A stretch of DNA of 64,000 nt from AWTP1-13 sp963827545. Lineage in GTDB: Bacteria > Pseudomonadota > Alphaproteobacteria > Rhizobiales > Hyphomicrobiaceae. The stretch covers positions 1 through 64,000 of the forward strand of contig CAWHBI010000002.1 in NCBI GenBank assembly GCA_963827545.1, read 5' to 3'. The translations under genes were made by a program, and so were the position numbers. Shown in pieces: positions 46,668 through 54,607 of this stretch (position 1 is the stretch's first letter; every line of letters starts with the position of its first letter). The notes beneath the pieces were generated by a model, which saw nothing but the letters and a program-made list of their open reading frames with translations, ran no database searches and had not been told where the DNA came from.

Positions 46668-48323
46668 GATGCAACCAATCCCCCTTGAGCGCCTTCGCGA
46701 TCAGCTCGCGCGTGTTCTCCACGCCGTACAGCTCGATGAAGCTGCCGAAGCGCGGGCCCGCGTTCCTCGCCCAGCAGCACCTCGTAGATGGCGCCGAACC
46801 ACGCGTTGGAGACGCCGGCTTGTCGGGCGTTGCACCCTTGGCGTTCGGATCCTGATAGCGTGGGATGGCGCGCCCGACGTCGTAGAGCACAGCCTGCAGC
46901 TCCTCGGCCGTTGCGCCGGGCGGCGCCTTGGCAAGCGCATCCGACAGCGCGCGCAACGCCTCCGCCTCGACCTCGTCGGCCAGGCGGAACTTCTTTTGCG
47001 GCTTCACGAAGTCCTCGTAGTAGCGCACGCGCGTAGCCCGCGAGCTGGTCGAGCAGCGGATGCGTCTCGGGCGCTGGCATCCGGCGCGTGGCGGCGGATG
47101 AAGCCCCACAGCACGTCCTTGTCGTGCGCGTTCGAGGCCGCCACCAGGTTCAGCAGCAGCGCGAAGGAGATCGGCAGCTCCGCCGCCGGCGGCGCGCCGA
47201 CATGGATGTGCCACACCGCGTTGTCGAGCTTGGCCTTGGCGTCCTGGCGCGGATAGGCGGCGAGAAACTGCAGGTACTCGTCGACCGTGCGCGGGATCAC
47301 ATCGAAGTAAAGCCGCTTGGCCGCCTTCGGCTTCTGGAACATGAACAGCGACAGGCTCTCGGGCGAGGCGTAGGTCAGCCACTCCTCGATGGTGAGGCCG
47401 TTGCCCTTGGACTTGGAGATCTTGCCGCCCGCCTCGTCCAGGAACAGCTCGTAGATGAAGCTCTCTGGCGGCGTGCCGCCGAGCGCCCGGCAGATCTTCG
47501 ACGACAGCGTCACCGAATCGATCAGGTCCTTGCCGCACATCTCGTAGTCGACGCCCAGCGCGGTCCAGCGCAGCGCCCAGTCGGCCTTCCACTGGCACTT
47601 GACGCGCCCGCCCGTCACCGGCGTCTCGACCTTCTCCTTCGTGTCGGGGTCGACGTAGACGATCGGTTCCCTTCTTCGGGTTGCGCTCCACCATCGGCAC
47701 CTGCAGCACCTTGCCGCGTCCTCGGCGAGATCGGCAGGAACGGTGAGTAGGTGGCGCGCCGCTCGGGCCCCAAGGTCGGCAGGATGATGTCCATCACCTT
47801 GTCGTAGACCTCGAGCATCTTGAGAGCGTGGCGTCGAAGCGGCCGCCCTTGTAGCACTCGGTGGCCGACAGGAACTCGTAGTCGAAGCCGAACTGGTCGA
47901 GGAAGCGGCGCAGGCGCGCGTTGTTGTGCGCGGCGAAGCTCGGATACTCGTTGCTGAAGGGATCGGGAACGGCTGAAAGCGGCTTGTCGAGGTGTTCCGC
48001 CAGCATGTCCTTGTTGGGCACGTTGTCCGGCACTTTTCGCATACCGTCCATGTCGTCGGAGAAGCAGATGAGCCGCGTCTTGATGCTTGCCCTCGGTGAG
48101 CACCTCGAAGGCGTGCCGCACCATGGTCGTGCGCGCCACCTCGCCGAACGTGCCGATGTGCGGCAGCCCCGACGGGCCGTAGCCGGTCTCGAAGATCACG
48201 GTCTTGCCGGCGCCGTCCTTCGAGCGTTTCCAGCCGCCTGATGATCCGGCGCGCCTCCTCGAACGGCCACGCGCGCGCGTCCTTGGCGGCGGCAGCCAGC
48301 GCGGGCTCGAGCGGTTGTGTCAT
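46654..48323 (-). CDS. lysS: Lysyl-tRNA synthetase, class I, multiply frameshifted
   Basis: Class I (archaeal-type) lysyl-tRNA synthetase, charging tRNA-Lys in the cytoplasm. It is common in alphaproteobacteria. From the ATG at 48323 the pieces are ARAWPFEEARRIIRRLE, then VIFETGYGPSGLPHIGTFGE (HIGH-like site), GMRKVPDNVPNKDMLAEHLD, YKGGRFDATL, KVMDIILPTLGPERRATYSP, then WKADWALRWTALGVDYEMCG, GGKISKSKGNGLTIEEWLTY (KMSKS site), and finally FGSFIELYGVENTRELIAKA. At least seven one-base indels are needed to join them (near 48215, 48090, 47820, 47705, 47665, 47040 and 46760-46830). For an essential gene this points to sequence error rather than decay. The stop is formed by the palindromic repeat. 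Confidence 0.85.
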
Positions 48324-48443
48324 GTGCGGGCCTATGGGTACGTGTGTGGAGCAGCGTCGACAGGGTTGGATTGCTGGTGTCGATGATAGCCTGACGCGCG
48401 AACGCTGCTCAACCCGTATCGGCAATTCGGGCCTGGCTTGCAT

Positions 48444-48463
48444 TGTAACACGAACGTGTTACA
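48444..48463. promoter_or_regulatory. Operator palindrome of the toxin-antitoxin pair
   Basis: Perfect nine-base arms TGTAACACG and CGTGTTACA around AA, 44 bases upstream of the antitoxin ATG at 48507. The location and symmetry fit autoregulation by the RelB/DinJ-type antitoxin. Confidence 0.7.
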
Positions 48464-48506
48464 CTGACGCATCAGCGGTACACACCAAACGCTACAAGCA
48501 ACTCGA

Positions 48507-48788
48507 ATGCCCAAGAACGCCTATATCAATGCCCGGGTCGACAAGCGCCTGAAGGCACGCGCCGAGAAGGTTTTGAGCCAGGTGGGCATCAGTACTTCTG
48601 ATGCCGTGACCATGCTCTTGCACCAGATCGTATTGCGCAAAGGGCTCCCGTTCGAGGCTCGCATACCGAGCGAGGATACGGTCGCCGCAATGGCAGAGCT
48701 GGATCGCGGAGCCGGAGAAAGCTTCGACGGCACGGCCGAGGAGCTCCTTAGGAAGGTTGCCGGCTCACGTAAGCCGCGGCGGGCATGA
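48507..48788 (+). CDS. RelB/DinJ-family antitoxin
   Basis: A 93-residue antitoxin: AYINARVDKRLKARAEKVLS begins the ribbon-helix-helix, then QVGISTSDAVTMLLHQIVLR and KGLPFEARIPSEDTV, all typical of RelB/DinJ. The C-terminal part (AEELLRKVAGSRKPRRA) would wrap the toxin. It overlaps the toxin gene by four bases (ATGA). It differs in family from the ParD at 6.5 kb, so the window holds two unrelated antitoxin types. Confidence 0.9.
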   Translation: MPKNAYINARVDKRLKARAEKVLSQVGISTSDAVTMLLHQIVLRKGLPFEARIPSEDTVAAMAELDRGAGESFDGTAEELLRKVAGSRKPRRA

Positions 48789-49057
48789 GATCATTCCGCC
48801 TTGCTAGCGCCTACAGGAAGGACCTAAAGCGCATCAGCCGCCGCAACTACGACCTGACCCTGCTCGCGGATGTCCTCAACGCGCTCCGCGAAGGCCGGCA
48901 GCTACCGGCTGCCCGACGCGATCACGCGCTCAAGGGTGATTGGAAGGGCTGGCGCGAATGCCACATCCAACCCGACTGGCTGCTGATCTACAGGACGACC
49001 GACACCGAAGTGCTGCTTGCTCGCACCGGCACGCATGCCGATTTATTCGCCAGATGA
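48785..49057 (+). CDS. YafQ-family mRNA-interferase toxin (RelE/ParE superfamily)
   Basis: A 90-residue toxin of the RelE fold: RLASAYRKDLKRISRRNYDL, LADVLNALREGRQLPAARRD, HALKGDWKGWRECHIQPDWL, LIYRTTDTEVLLARTGTHAD. The H-x-L-KGDWKG-x-R-ECHI-x-PDWLLIY core and the final conserved THADLF match YafQ, a ribosome-associated endoribonuclease. Catalytic candidates are the His of DHALKG, the His of ECHI and the His/Asp/Phe of THADLF. It is translationally coupled to the antitoxin and convergent with kdsA, 26 bases away. Confidence 0.9.
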   Translation: MRSFRLASAYRKDLKRISRRNYDLTLLADVLNALREGRQLPAARRDHALKGDWKGWRECHIQPDWLLIYRTTDTEVLLARTGTHADLFAR

Positions 49058-49083
49058 TCGAGTTCTTCCTCCCTCACATGCGC

Positions 49084-49955
49084 TCATTCTCGGGGCTCGA
49101 TCACCTTTGCCGATCGGCTCTTCACCACCGCATCGAGCGCCATCAGCTCGCGCACCAGCCCCTCGAATTCCCCGAGCGGCACCATGTTGGGCCCATCGGA
49201 GGGGGCGTTGTCGGGGTCCTGGTGCGTCTCGATGAAGACGCCCGCCACGCCCACCGCCACCGCGGCGCGCGCCAGCACCGGCACGAAGGTCCTGTCGCCG
49301 CCAGTGGCGCGTGCCCTGCCCGCCCGGCTGCTGCACGGCATGCGTGGCATCGAAGATCACGGGTGCGCCGATCCTGGCCATGATGGGGAGCGAGCGCATG
49401 TCCACCACCAGCGTGTTGTAGCCGAACGAGGCGCCACGCTCCGTCACCAGCACGTTGGGGTTGCCGCTGCCCGTGATCTTGGCGACCACGTTCTGCATGT
49501 CCCACGGCGCCAGGAACTGGCCCTTCTTCACCTTCACGGCCCGGCCCGTCTTCGCCGCCGCGATCAGCAGGTCCGTCTGCCGGCACAGGAAGGCCGGGAT
49601 CTGCAGCACGTCCACCACCTGGGCGAGGCGCGCGCATTGCTGCCGCCTCGTGCACGTCGGTGACGACCGGCAGCCCTAGCGTCTCGCGGATCTCGGCGAA
49701 CACCGGCAGCGCGCCCTCGAGGCCGATGCCGCGCCCGCCCTTGAGCGACGTGCGGTTGGCCTTGTCGAACGAGGTCTTGTAGACGAGGCCGATGCCGAGC
49801 CGGCCGCAGATATCCTTCAGCGCGGCGGCCATCTCCAGTGCATGCGCACGGCTCTCCATGGCGCATGGGCCCGCGAACAGCGCGATCGGCCGGTCGTTGG
49901 CAAACGTGACGTTGCCGATGGTGACGGACGCGTTGGGTTTGGGTGAATCGCTCAT
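49084..49955 (-). CDS. kdsA: 3-Deoxy-8-phosphooctulonate synthase, two or more frameshifts
   Basis: Condenses PEP with arabinose-5-phosphate to KDO-8-phosphate for lipopolysaccharide. The first frame starts at 49955: IGNVTFANDRPIALFAGPCA, MESRAHALEMAAALKDICGR, YKTSFDKANRTSLKGGRGIG, FAEIRETLGLPVVTDVHEAA. Near 49635 it breaks; then VDVLQIPAFLCRQTDLLIAA, VKVKKGQFLAPWDMQNVVAK, LVTERGASFGYNTLVVDMRS and VIFDATHAVQQPGGQGT follow. Near 49310 a second break leads to VPVLARAAVAVGVAGVFIET and HQDPDNAPSDGPNMVPLGEF. All catalytic regions are present, so the enzyme is likely intact in the organism. It is on the strand opposite the toxin-antitoxin pair. Confidence 0.88.
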
Positions 49956-50040
49956 CCGCACAGCATAGCACGCCCGCACTCCACGCTGTAGACTGGGCGT
50001 GCCCGTCATCGTCTCTCGCACCAGCCCGCGCTGGGCTATG

Positions 50041-50448
50041 CTACTTCGCAGGGATGGCCAGCGGCTGTCCCTTTTCCACCGTGTAGGACACGATGACCTT
50101 GGCGCCGCCCGCGCCGGCCTTCGCGTCGTGAATGGCGCCGATCGGGATCTGCCAGGAATTCGCCGGGCTTGAATGTCTTGTCGGGCTGCCCGTCGACCAT
50201 CAGGGTCAGCTCTCCTCGAGCTCTCGATCAGGGTTCCTTGCTCGCCGCCGGGATGAGTGTGCTCTGCCGATCCGACGACCCGAGACCGGAAGCTCGCATG
50301 TCGAGCTACCACCTCCGTATTCTTTCTTCGTCGAGGCACGTCGACCTTCTGCAGCACCGAGCGTTCCTGATGGTCGTGTCGGCGCTTGCGCATTGAGGCG
50401 AGCCGAGCACAACACTGGCGACTGCGGCACAAAGCACCTCTTGAGCAT
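50041..50448 (-). CDS. Exported cupin-domain protein, badly frameshifted
   Basis: Pieces in several frames make one small cupin. They are a signal peptide (VLCAAVASVVLGSPQCASAD), then VLQKVDVPR, HTHPGGEQGTLIE (cupin motif 1 with HxH and E), LTLMVDGQP-type and KTFKPGEF, IPIGAIHDAKAGAGGAKVIV (motif 2 with the third His) and SYTVEKGQPLAIPAK to a TAG at 50041-50043. GGGAGAAACAA lies before the ATG at 50448. At least four one-base indels are needed within 400 bases. Metal-binding is likely; the function is unknown. It lies downstream of, and in the same direction as, the DUF6152/membrane protein pair. Confidence 0.6.
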
Positions 50449-50499
50449 TTGTTTCTCCCATCCTTACCAAGGCATATACCCCGGCGACACCGGAGCGCG

Positions 50500-50997
50500 T
50501 CAAAAATACGCGATCAGCCGCCCGCACGCTGCCACCGATACCCAGATCAGCAGCGACGCGACGGCCGCCAGCCGCACCCGCGCCGGCAAGGCAGCGCCCG
50601 CCGGCATGTCGGCGATCTTGGCCAGGGCCGGACCCGCAATCAGCAGCGCGTTGAGGATGCCGAGCGCAATCAGCCCCGCCTTCACCTGGAACACGCCGTT
50701 CGTGGCGACGTGGCTGGCCTCGGCGGCGAACAGCATGAAGCCGGTGAGCGCCATCAGCGCGAGGCCCAGCATCGCCATGCGCCGCGCCGGTCGCACGATG
50801 GCCGCCGGCGGCGCGGCAGCAAAGGCGCCGAGCAGGCGCATGTCCATGATCGCAACCGAGCCGGCAAACAGCGTGAGCGCCACGATGTGCCCGACGTTGG
50901 CGGCGGGATAGGCCCAGGTCGACTGCCGGATGGCGAGCGCCAGCCCCGACTGCTCGAGCGCGATCAGGAACTGCGGCGCATCCGCCAGCACCAGCAT
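50500..50997 (-). CDS. Four-helix membrane protein paired with DUF6152
   Basis: A 165-residue inner-membrane protein with four hydrophobic segments: NVGHIVALTLFAGSVAIMDM, MAMLGLALMALTGFMLFAAE, FQVKAGLIALGILNALLIAG and RLAAVASLLIWVSVAACGRL. The pattern resembles the DUF6644/DUF2214-like small membrane proteins. Its ATG overlaps the stop of the DUF6152 gene (TGATG), so the two are co-translated. No function is known; the internal histidine (GHIVA) could be a heme ligand, which is speculative. Confidence 0.8.
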   Translation of the reverse strand: MLVLADAPQFLIALEQSGLALAIRQSTWAYPAANVGHIVALTLFAGSVAIMDMRLLGAFAAAPPAAIVRPARRMAMLGLALMALTGFMLFAAEASHVATNGVFQVKAGLIALGILNALLIAGPALAKIADMPAGAALPARVRLAAVASLLIWVSVAACGRLIAYF

Positions 50998-51344
50998 CAG
51001 CGCATCTCGACCGTCTTGCCGTCCACGGTGATGCGCTCGGCGCGCATTTCATCGGGCTCCGCTTTGGAGGCGTAGCCCTCGGCCTTGACGGTCTTGCCGA
51101 CGCCAACGAGCTCGGCGGTGGCCCCGCGGCTCTGCATGCGCGAGACGGGAGCAAGGGTAACGGTCCATGTCTTGTCGGGCGCCTTCACGGTGATGGTCGC
51201 GTGCGGATTGGTGTAGCTGGATGCCTGGATCGGCCCTTCCACAACGATGGTCTTGGAGGCGTCGTAGCTGCCCCAGCCGTGATGCGCCAGCACCGCAGCC
51301 GGCGCGGCGAGCAGCAAAGCCGAGAATACGAGAGGTCTGCGCAT
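50997..51344 (-). CDS. DUF6152-family periplasmic protein
   Basis: A 115-residue exported protein. The signal peptide (RRPLVFSALLLAAPAAVLA) is followed directly by HHGWGSYDASKTIVVEGPIQ, the DUF6152 hallmark, then YTNPHATITV and a small beta-rich domain ending ERITVDGKTVEMR. The His-His at the mature N-terminus might bind metal, which is inference. The start at 51344 is set by the signal peptide. It is coupled to the downstream membrane protein gene; the pair recurs in proteobacteria but has no assigned role. Confidence 0.85.
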   Translation of the reverse strand: MRRPLVFSALLLAAPAAVLAHHGWGSYDASKTIVVEGPIQASSYTNPHATITVKAPDKTWTVTLAPVSRMQSRGATAELVGVGKTVKAEGYASKAEPDEMRAERITVDGKTVEMR

Positions 51345-51376
51345 CGGTTGTCTCCGCTGTTGTCGACGTCCTGCAC

Positions 51377-51544
51377 CTAGTGTCCTGATCGCGAAATTCG
51401 TCTCATTGTGCGGCAAACTCGGAACGAATTTCGCGATCTGAAGGACACTAGCCAAATTAACGATTCTAGTGTGATTAAGATCGAGAAGTCCGCTCACGAA
51501 CCTAGCCCAGCGCGATGGTGCGGACTTCTCGATCATCACACTAG
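51377..51544. repeat. Tandem pair of CTAGTGT-ended palindromic repeats
   Basis: Element one (51377-51451) has stems CTAGTGTCCTGATCGCGAAA and TTTCGCGATCTGAAGGACAC ending TAG. Element two (51466-51544) has CTAGTGTGATTAAGATCGAG and CTCGATCATCACACTAG. They share the seven terminal bases CTAGTGT/ACACTAG but differ inside. They lie between two genes of the same strand. Confidence 0.85.
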
Positions 51545-51585
51545 GTGAGGACTTACTCGCAGGATCGCAACCCGGCGCCTATCCA

Positions 51586-52020
51586 TCAACCCCGCGGGCC
51601 GGCGCGCACGGGCTTGGCGCCCTTGCCCGATGTCACCTCATAGCGCGGCAGATGATCGCTCACTTCGAACCATGGCAACTGCTCGGCGACATAGGAGTGC
51701 CCCGTCGGGGGCCACTGCGCTGGATCGTCCAGGGTGCCGTGAAAGAGGTGCACCTCGCCCGGCCAGCGCACGCCCGCGTACGCCATCGGAGAGCCGCAGG
51801 TGGGACAGAAATAGCGTTTCACGCCCGGGGTGGATTCATAGGCCGCCGGCTCGCCCTTGAGATAGCGGAACTGCTCCAGCCGCACGCCGAGGTAGGTGGC
51901 GATCGGCGACGAAACCGCCCGCCGGCAGCTTTCGCAATGACAGTGCATCACCCACTTGGGGGAGCCCTCGAACTCGTATTCGATGGCACGGCATTGGCAG
52001 CGGCCTTTGGTTGTCGTCAT
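51586..52020 (-). CDS. GFA/CENP-V-domain zinc protein
   Basis: A 144-residue protein of the glutathione-dependent formaldehyde-activating (GFA) fold. The zinc ligands are evident: GRCQCRAIEYEF (CxC), HCHCESCRRAVSSP (CHCxxC) and RYFCPTCGSPM (CxxCG). It ends with HLPRYEVTSGKGAKPV. Most members have no proven role in formaldehyde chemistry, so only zinc binding and possible thiol-adduct handling can be assumed. It is a single gene between two other minus-strand genes. Confidence 0.88.
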   Translation of the reverse strand: MTTTKGRCQCRAIEYEFEGSPKWVMHCHCESCRRAVSSPIATYLGVRLEQFRYLKGEPAAYESTPGVKRYFCPTCGSPMAYAGVRWPGEVHLFHGTLDDPAQWPPTGHSYVAEQLPWFEVSDHLPRYEVTSGKGAKPVRAGPRG

Positions 52021-52082
52021 GGGATGCGCATCCGATTTCCTTTGACTAGCGGCTTGCCCGGGCTTACCGGCGCCGCCGTGCT

Positions 52083-53009
52083 CTACGACTCCCCTCGGTT
52101 CCGTCCGGCGTCGGCCAGAAGTCGTCGTGAGAACGGTGGATGTCGTCCTGCTTGGCTGATGCCGGTGAGGTCCCGGACCTTCGCCAGGATCCGGTCATAG
52201 CGCGGATAGCTCCGGGTCTCGCCGAACATTCGAATGCTGCGTCCGTTGTCGAGGCGCATGACAGCACGATAGGAGTAGCCGCCGGTCTCCGGGTCGCGCG
52301 TTCCGTCAGGCCCGAAGGAAGACACCGCCTGCATGGGGAGGAGCTCCCGGTTCTTGCGCAGGGGCGTGGTGCGGATCACCGTCACCTCGCGCCTGCCGCG
52401 ATTGAAGACCACCTCCATGACCCAGCGGAACGATAGCATCTTGGATGACGTGGCGAGAATGGCAAAGCGCCCTTCGACGTAGAGGCCCATTCCGGGCTCG
52501 CTGAGCGAGCCCTGGTCGTCCTGGGACGCCGCGCGCGCGGCGTTCGGGCTCCCCTTTGCGATCCCCGTCGCCGAGCAGACGGAACTGATCATCTTGTCGA
52601 GCTGCGGATAGGTCTCGTGGGCATAGGTCAGCCTCCGGGTAGTGCCATCGCGCAGCTGCAGCTCGACGACGCAGCCTTCCGTAACGGCCAGCGCATCGAC
52701 GTCGGCAAACGCAAACTCCTGCATGGAATGGCCGCAGATGGACCGCATCTCGACGGTGACCCTGCCCGCGCCACGGTCGAACCTCGTCCGGAAGCTCTTC
52801 GAGCAGATCGACAGCACGGCAACCATGGCCCCCAGCACCAGAAAACCACCGGCGACATCAGGCCCGGAACCGAAGGTCCGCACCAGAACAACGATAACGA
52901 GGATGGTCGCGACCGCGGCCGCGCACATCTGACCGAGCCTGGGCGCGGGACTGTAGAGCGTGGCGGACCCAGCGTCGATGCTGGCACGTACGTCGGAAAC
53001 CCAAGGCAT
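52083..53009 (-). CDS. Hypothetical membrane protein with two PH-like halves
   Basis: A 308-residue protein. Two adjacent transmembrane helices near residues 28-70 (MCAAAVATILVIVVLVRTFG, VAGGFLVLGAMVAVLSIC) are followed by a soluble region. Two similar beta-rich segments lie in it: TRFDRGAGRVTVEMRS...LQLRDGTTRRLTYAHE and VVFNRGRREVTVIRTT...MRLDNGRSIRMFGETR. Each has an 'FDRG-x-R-x-V-V' opening and a 'L-x-x-G-x-x-x' strand, suggesting duplicated PH-like domains. I do not recognise a named family. A cytoplasmic or membrane-associated binding role is possible. The start codon could also be a few residues downstream. Confidence 0.7.
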   Translation of the reverse strand: MPWVSDVRASIDAGSATLYSPAPRLGQMCAAAVATILVIVVLVRTFGSGPDVAGGFLVLGAMVAVLSICSKSFRTRFDRGAGRVTVEMRSICGHSMQEFAFADVDALAVTEGCVVELQLRDGTTRRLTYAHETYPQLDKMISSVCSATGIAKGSPNAARAASQDDQGSLSEPGMGLYVEGRFAILATSSKMLSFRWVMEVVFNRGRREVTVIRTTPLRKNRELLPMQAVSSFGPDGTRDPETGGYSYRAVMRLDNGRSIRMFGETRSYPRYDRILAKVRDLTGISQAGRHPPFSRRLLADAGRNRGES

Positions 53010-53109
53010 GACCCACCTCTCGCCTGTGGGCAGCGCCGAACAAGTGCAAAGGCAATGTATCCCATGGTGCTGGCCGCAGCTATGCCCGCCGGGCGGCCAT
53101 GCGGCATGC

Positions 53110-53472
53110 CTACCCCAGCGCCGCCCTTACCGCCGCCCTGATCTGCTCCAGCGTGAACGGCTTGGTGATTACCTGCGAAATCCTGGGCTTGAGGTGCTGT
53201 GCGCGCTCCAACTCGTCGGCATAGCCCGACATCAGGATCACGCGCAGCTTGGAGTTCGCAACCAGCGCTTTCTCCACCAGTGCAATGCCATCCAGCCCCG
53301 GCATTTGCACGTCCGTCATCAGCAAATCGAAATTGCCAGGCGCTTCCCGCAATTTGTCCAGAGCCTCCGAGCCGTCCTGTGTCGAGTTCACCGCATGGCC
53401 ATCCGTCGCCAGCGCACGCTGGACGAAATCGCGCGTTGCTGCGTCGTCGTCGGCGAGAAGGATGCGTGCCAT
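53110..53472 (-). CDS. cpdR: CpdR-like single-domain response regulator
   Basis: A 120-residue receiver domain without output. It begins ARILLADDDAATRDFVQRAL with the acidic pair, has the phosphoacceptor Asp in LLMTDVQMPGLDGIAL, the Ser/Thr in LMSGYADELER and the Lys in VITKPFTLEQIRAAVRAALG. Length and ARILLADDD opening resemble CpdR, which in its unphosphorylated form primes ClpXP for cell-cycle proteolysis in alphaproteobacteria. A neighbouring hpt-type gene is also found next to cpdR in relatives, which supports the call. Other CheY-like proteins cannot be excluded. Confidence 0.75.
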   Translation of the reverse strand: MARILLADDDAATRDFVQRALATDGHAVNSTQDGSEALDKLREAPGNFDLLMTDVQMPGLDGIALVEKALVANSKLRVILMSGYADELERAQHLKPRISQVITKPFTLEQIRAAVRAALG

Positions 53473-53525
53473 CGTGCCCTCCTGCGTGCTTCATCTCGTC
53501 CGGGCCGGTCGCAAGTCGAGGCCCT

Positions 53526-53771
53526 TCACGTCCGCACCACCCGCCCAACGAACGGCAGCTCGCGGAAGCGATGCGCGAGATCCATGCCGTAGCCTACCAC
53601 AAATTCTTTGGGACACTCGAACGCCGTGAAATCCGCCGCGATCGGGCGGCACGCGGAGATCGAGCCTGGCGGCAGCAATCTGCGGGCCAGCGCGTCGACG
53701 CGCTCCGCTATGGCCTCGGACGAGAAAATGACCTCGACGGCCTCAGGCGTTGGCGACCGAGTATCTGGCAT
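53526..53771 (-). pseudogene. hpt: Hypoxanthine phosphoribosyltransferase, internally deleted
   Basis: The open frame has the enzyme's N-terminus (AVEVIFSSEAIAERVDALAR) and C-terminus (ADFTAFECPKEFVVGYGMDL, AHRFRELPFVGRV) but lacks about 100 residues between them. The missing part includes the PRPP-binding loop and the catalytic segment. Only 81 residues remain, against about 180 in the family. The junction is near PPGSISACRPIAADF and keeps the frame. It cannot be active as written. Either a genuine in-frame deletion or an assembly collapse explains it. It lies beside the cpdR-like gene. Confidence 0.75.
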
Positions 53772-53950
53772 GCCCGACCTTGGGCCATTGTGGTGCAACC
53801 GTCATAGCAGAGTTGCGCGCCCGCCGGTGGGTGAATTGCGCGGGGGCGGCCCCATCAGTCCGCCACAATCCTGACCATTGATCCCACTTCCCCCGCGCGG
53901 CGATTGAGAGTAATGAGCCGACGACTTCCGGATGGCGCAAGAGTTCTCGC

Positions 53951-54607
53951 GTGATCAGACTGCATGCAATCGGTTTGCGATACGGCCGCGGTGCCGAGGT
54001 GCTGCACGACGTATCTTTTCATTTGCGGCCCGGCTCCTTTCACTTCCTCACCGGGCCGTCGGGCTCGGGCAAGACCTCCCTCTTGCGGCTTCTCTTCATG
54101 TCCATCGAGCCGACGCGCGGGGCGATGCACGTTCTGGGCCAGGACATCAGCCGCGTCACCCCCTCCAAGCGCGCCCAGCTGCGCCGCCGCATCGGCATCG
54201 TCTTCCAGGACTTCCGCCTGCTCGACCACATGACGACGTGGGAGAACGTGGCCATGCCGTTGCGTGTGACCGGCAAGCGCGTATCCGACTACAAGGAGGA
54301 CGTGACCGACCTCCTGCAGTGGGTGGGCCTCGGCGACCGAATGCACTCCGCCCCCTCCATACTCTCCGGCGGTGAGAAGCAGCGCGCGGCGATCGCACGT
54401 GCCGTCATCAACAAGCCTGAGCTGCTGCTCGCCGACGAGCCGACCGGCAACGTCGACCCGCAGATGGCCCGGCGTCTCCTGCGCCTGTTCGTCGAGCTCA
54501 ACCGGCTTGGCACCTCGGTCCTGATCGCCACCCACGACCATCAATTGATGCGCCAGACGAAGGCGCCGCGCCTGGAGCTGCACGACGGCCATGTCCGGAT
54601 CGTTTGA
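53951..54607 (+). CDS. ftsE: Cell division ATPase FtsE
   Basis: A 218-residue ABC ATPase that, with FtsX, activates septal peptidoglycan hydrolases. Walker A is GPSGSGKTSLL, the Q-loop VFQDFRLLDHMTTWENVAMP, the signature LSGGEKQRAAIARAVINKPE, Walker B LLLADEPTGNVDP, and the switch His is in IATHDHQLM. The start is a GTG at 53951. The ftsX ATG lies 17 bases inside its 3' end, so the pair is translationally coupled. The following ydcF and plsC complete a common alphaproteobacterial block. Confidence 0.95.
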   Translation: MIRLHAIGLRYGRGAEVLHDVSFHLRPGSFHFLTGPSGSGKTSLLRLLFMSIEPTRGAMHVLGQDISRVTPSKRAQLRRRIGIVFQDFRLLDHMTTWENVAMPLRVTGKRVSDYKEDVTDLLQWVGLGDRMHSAPSILSGGEKQRAAIARAVINKPELLLADEPTGNVDPQMARRLLRLFVELNRLGTSVLIATHDHQLMRQTKAPRLELHDGHVRIV

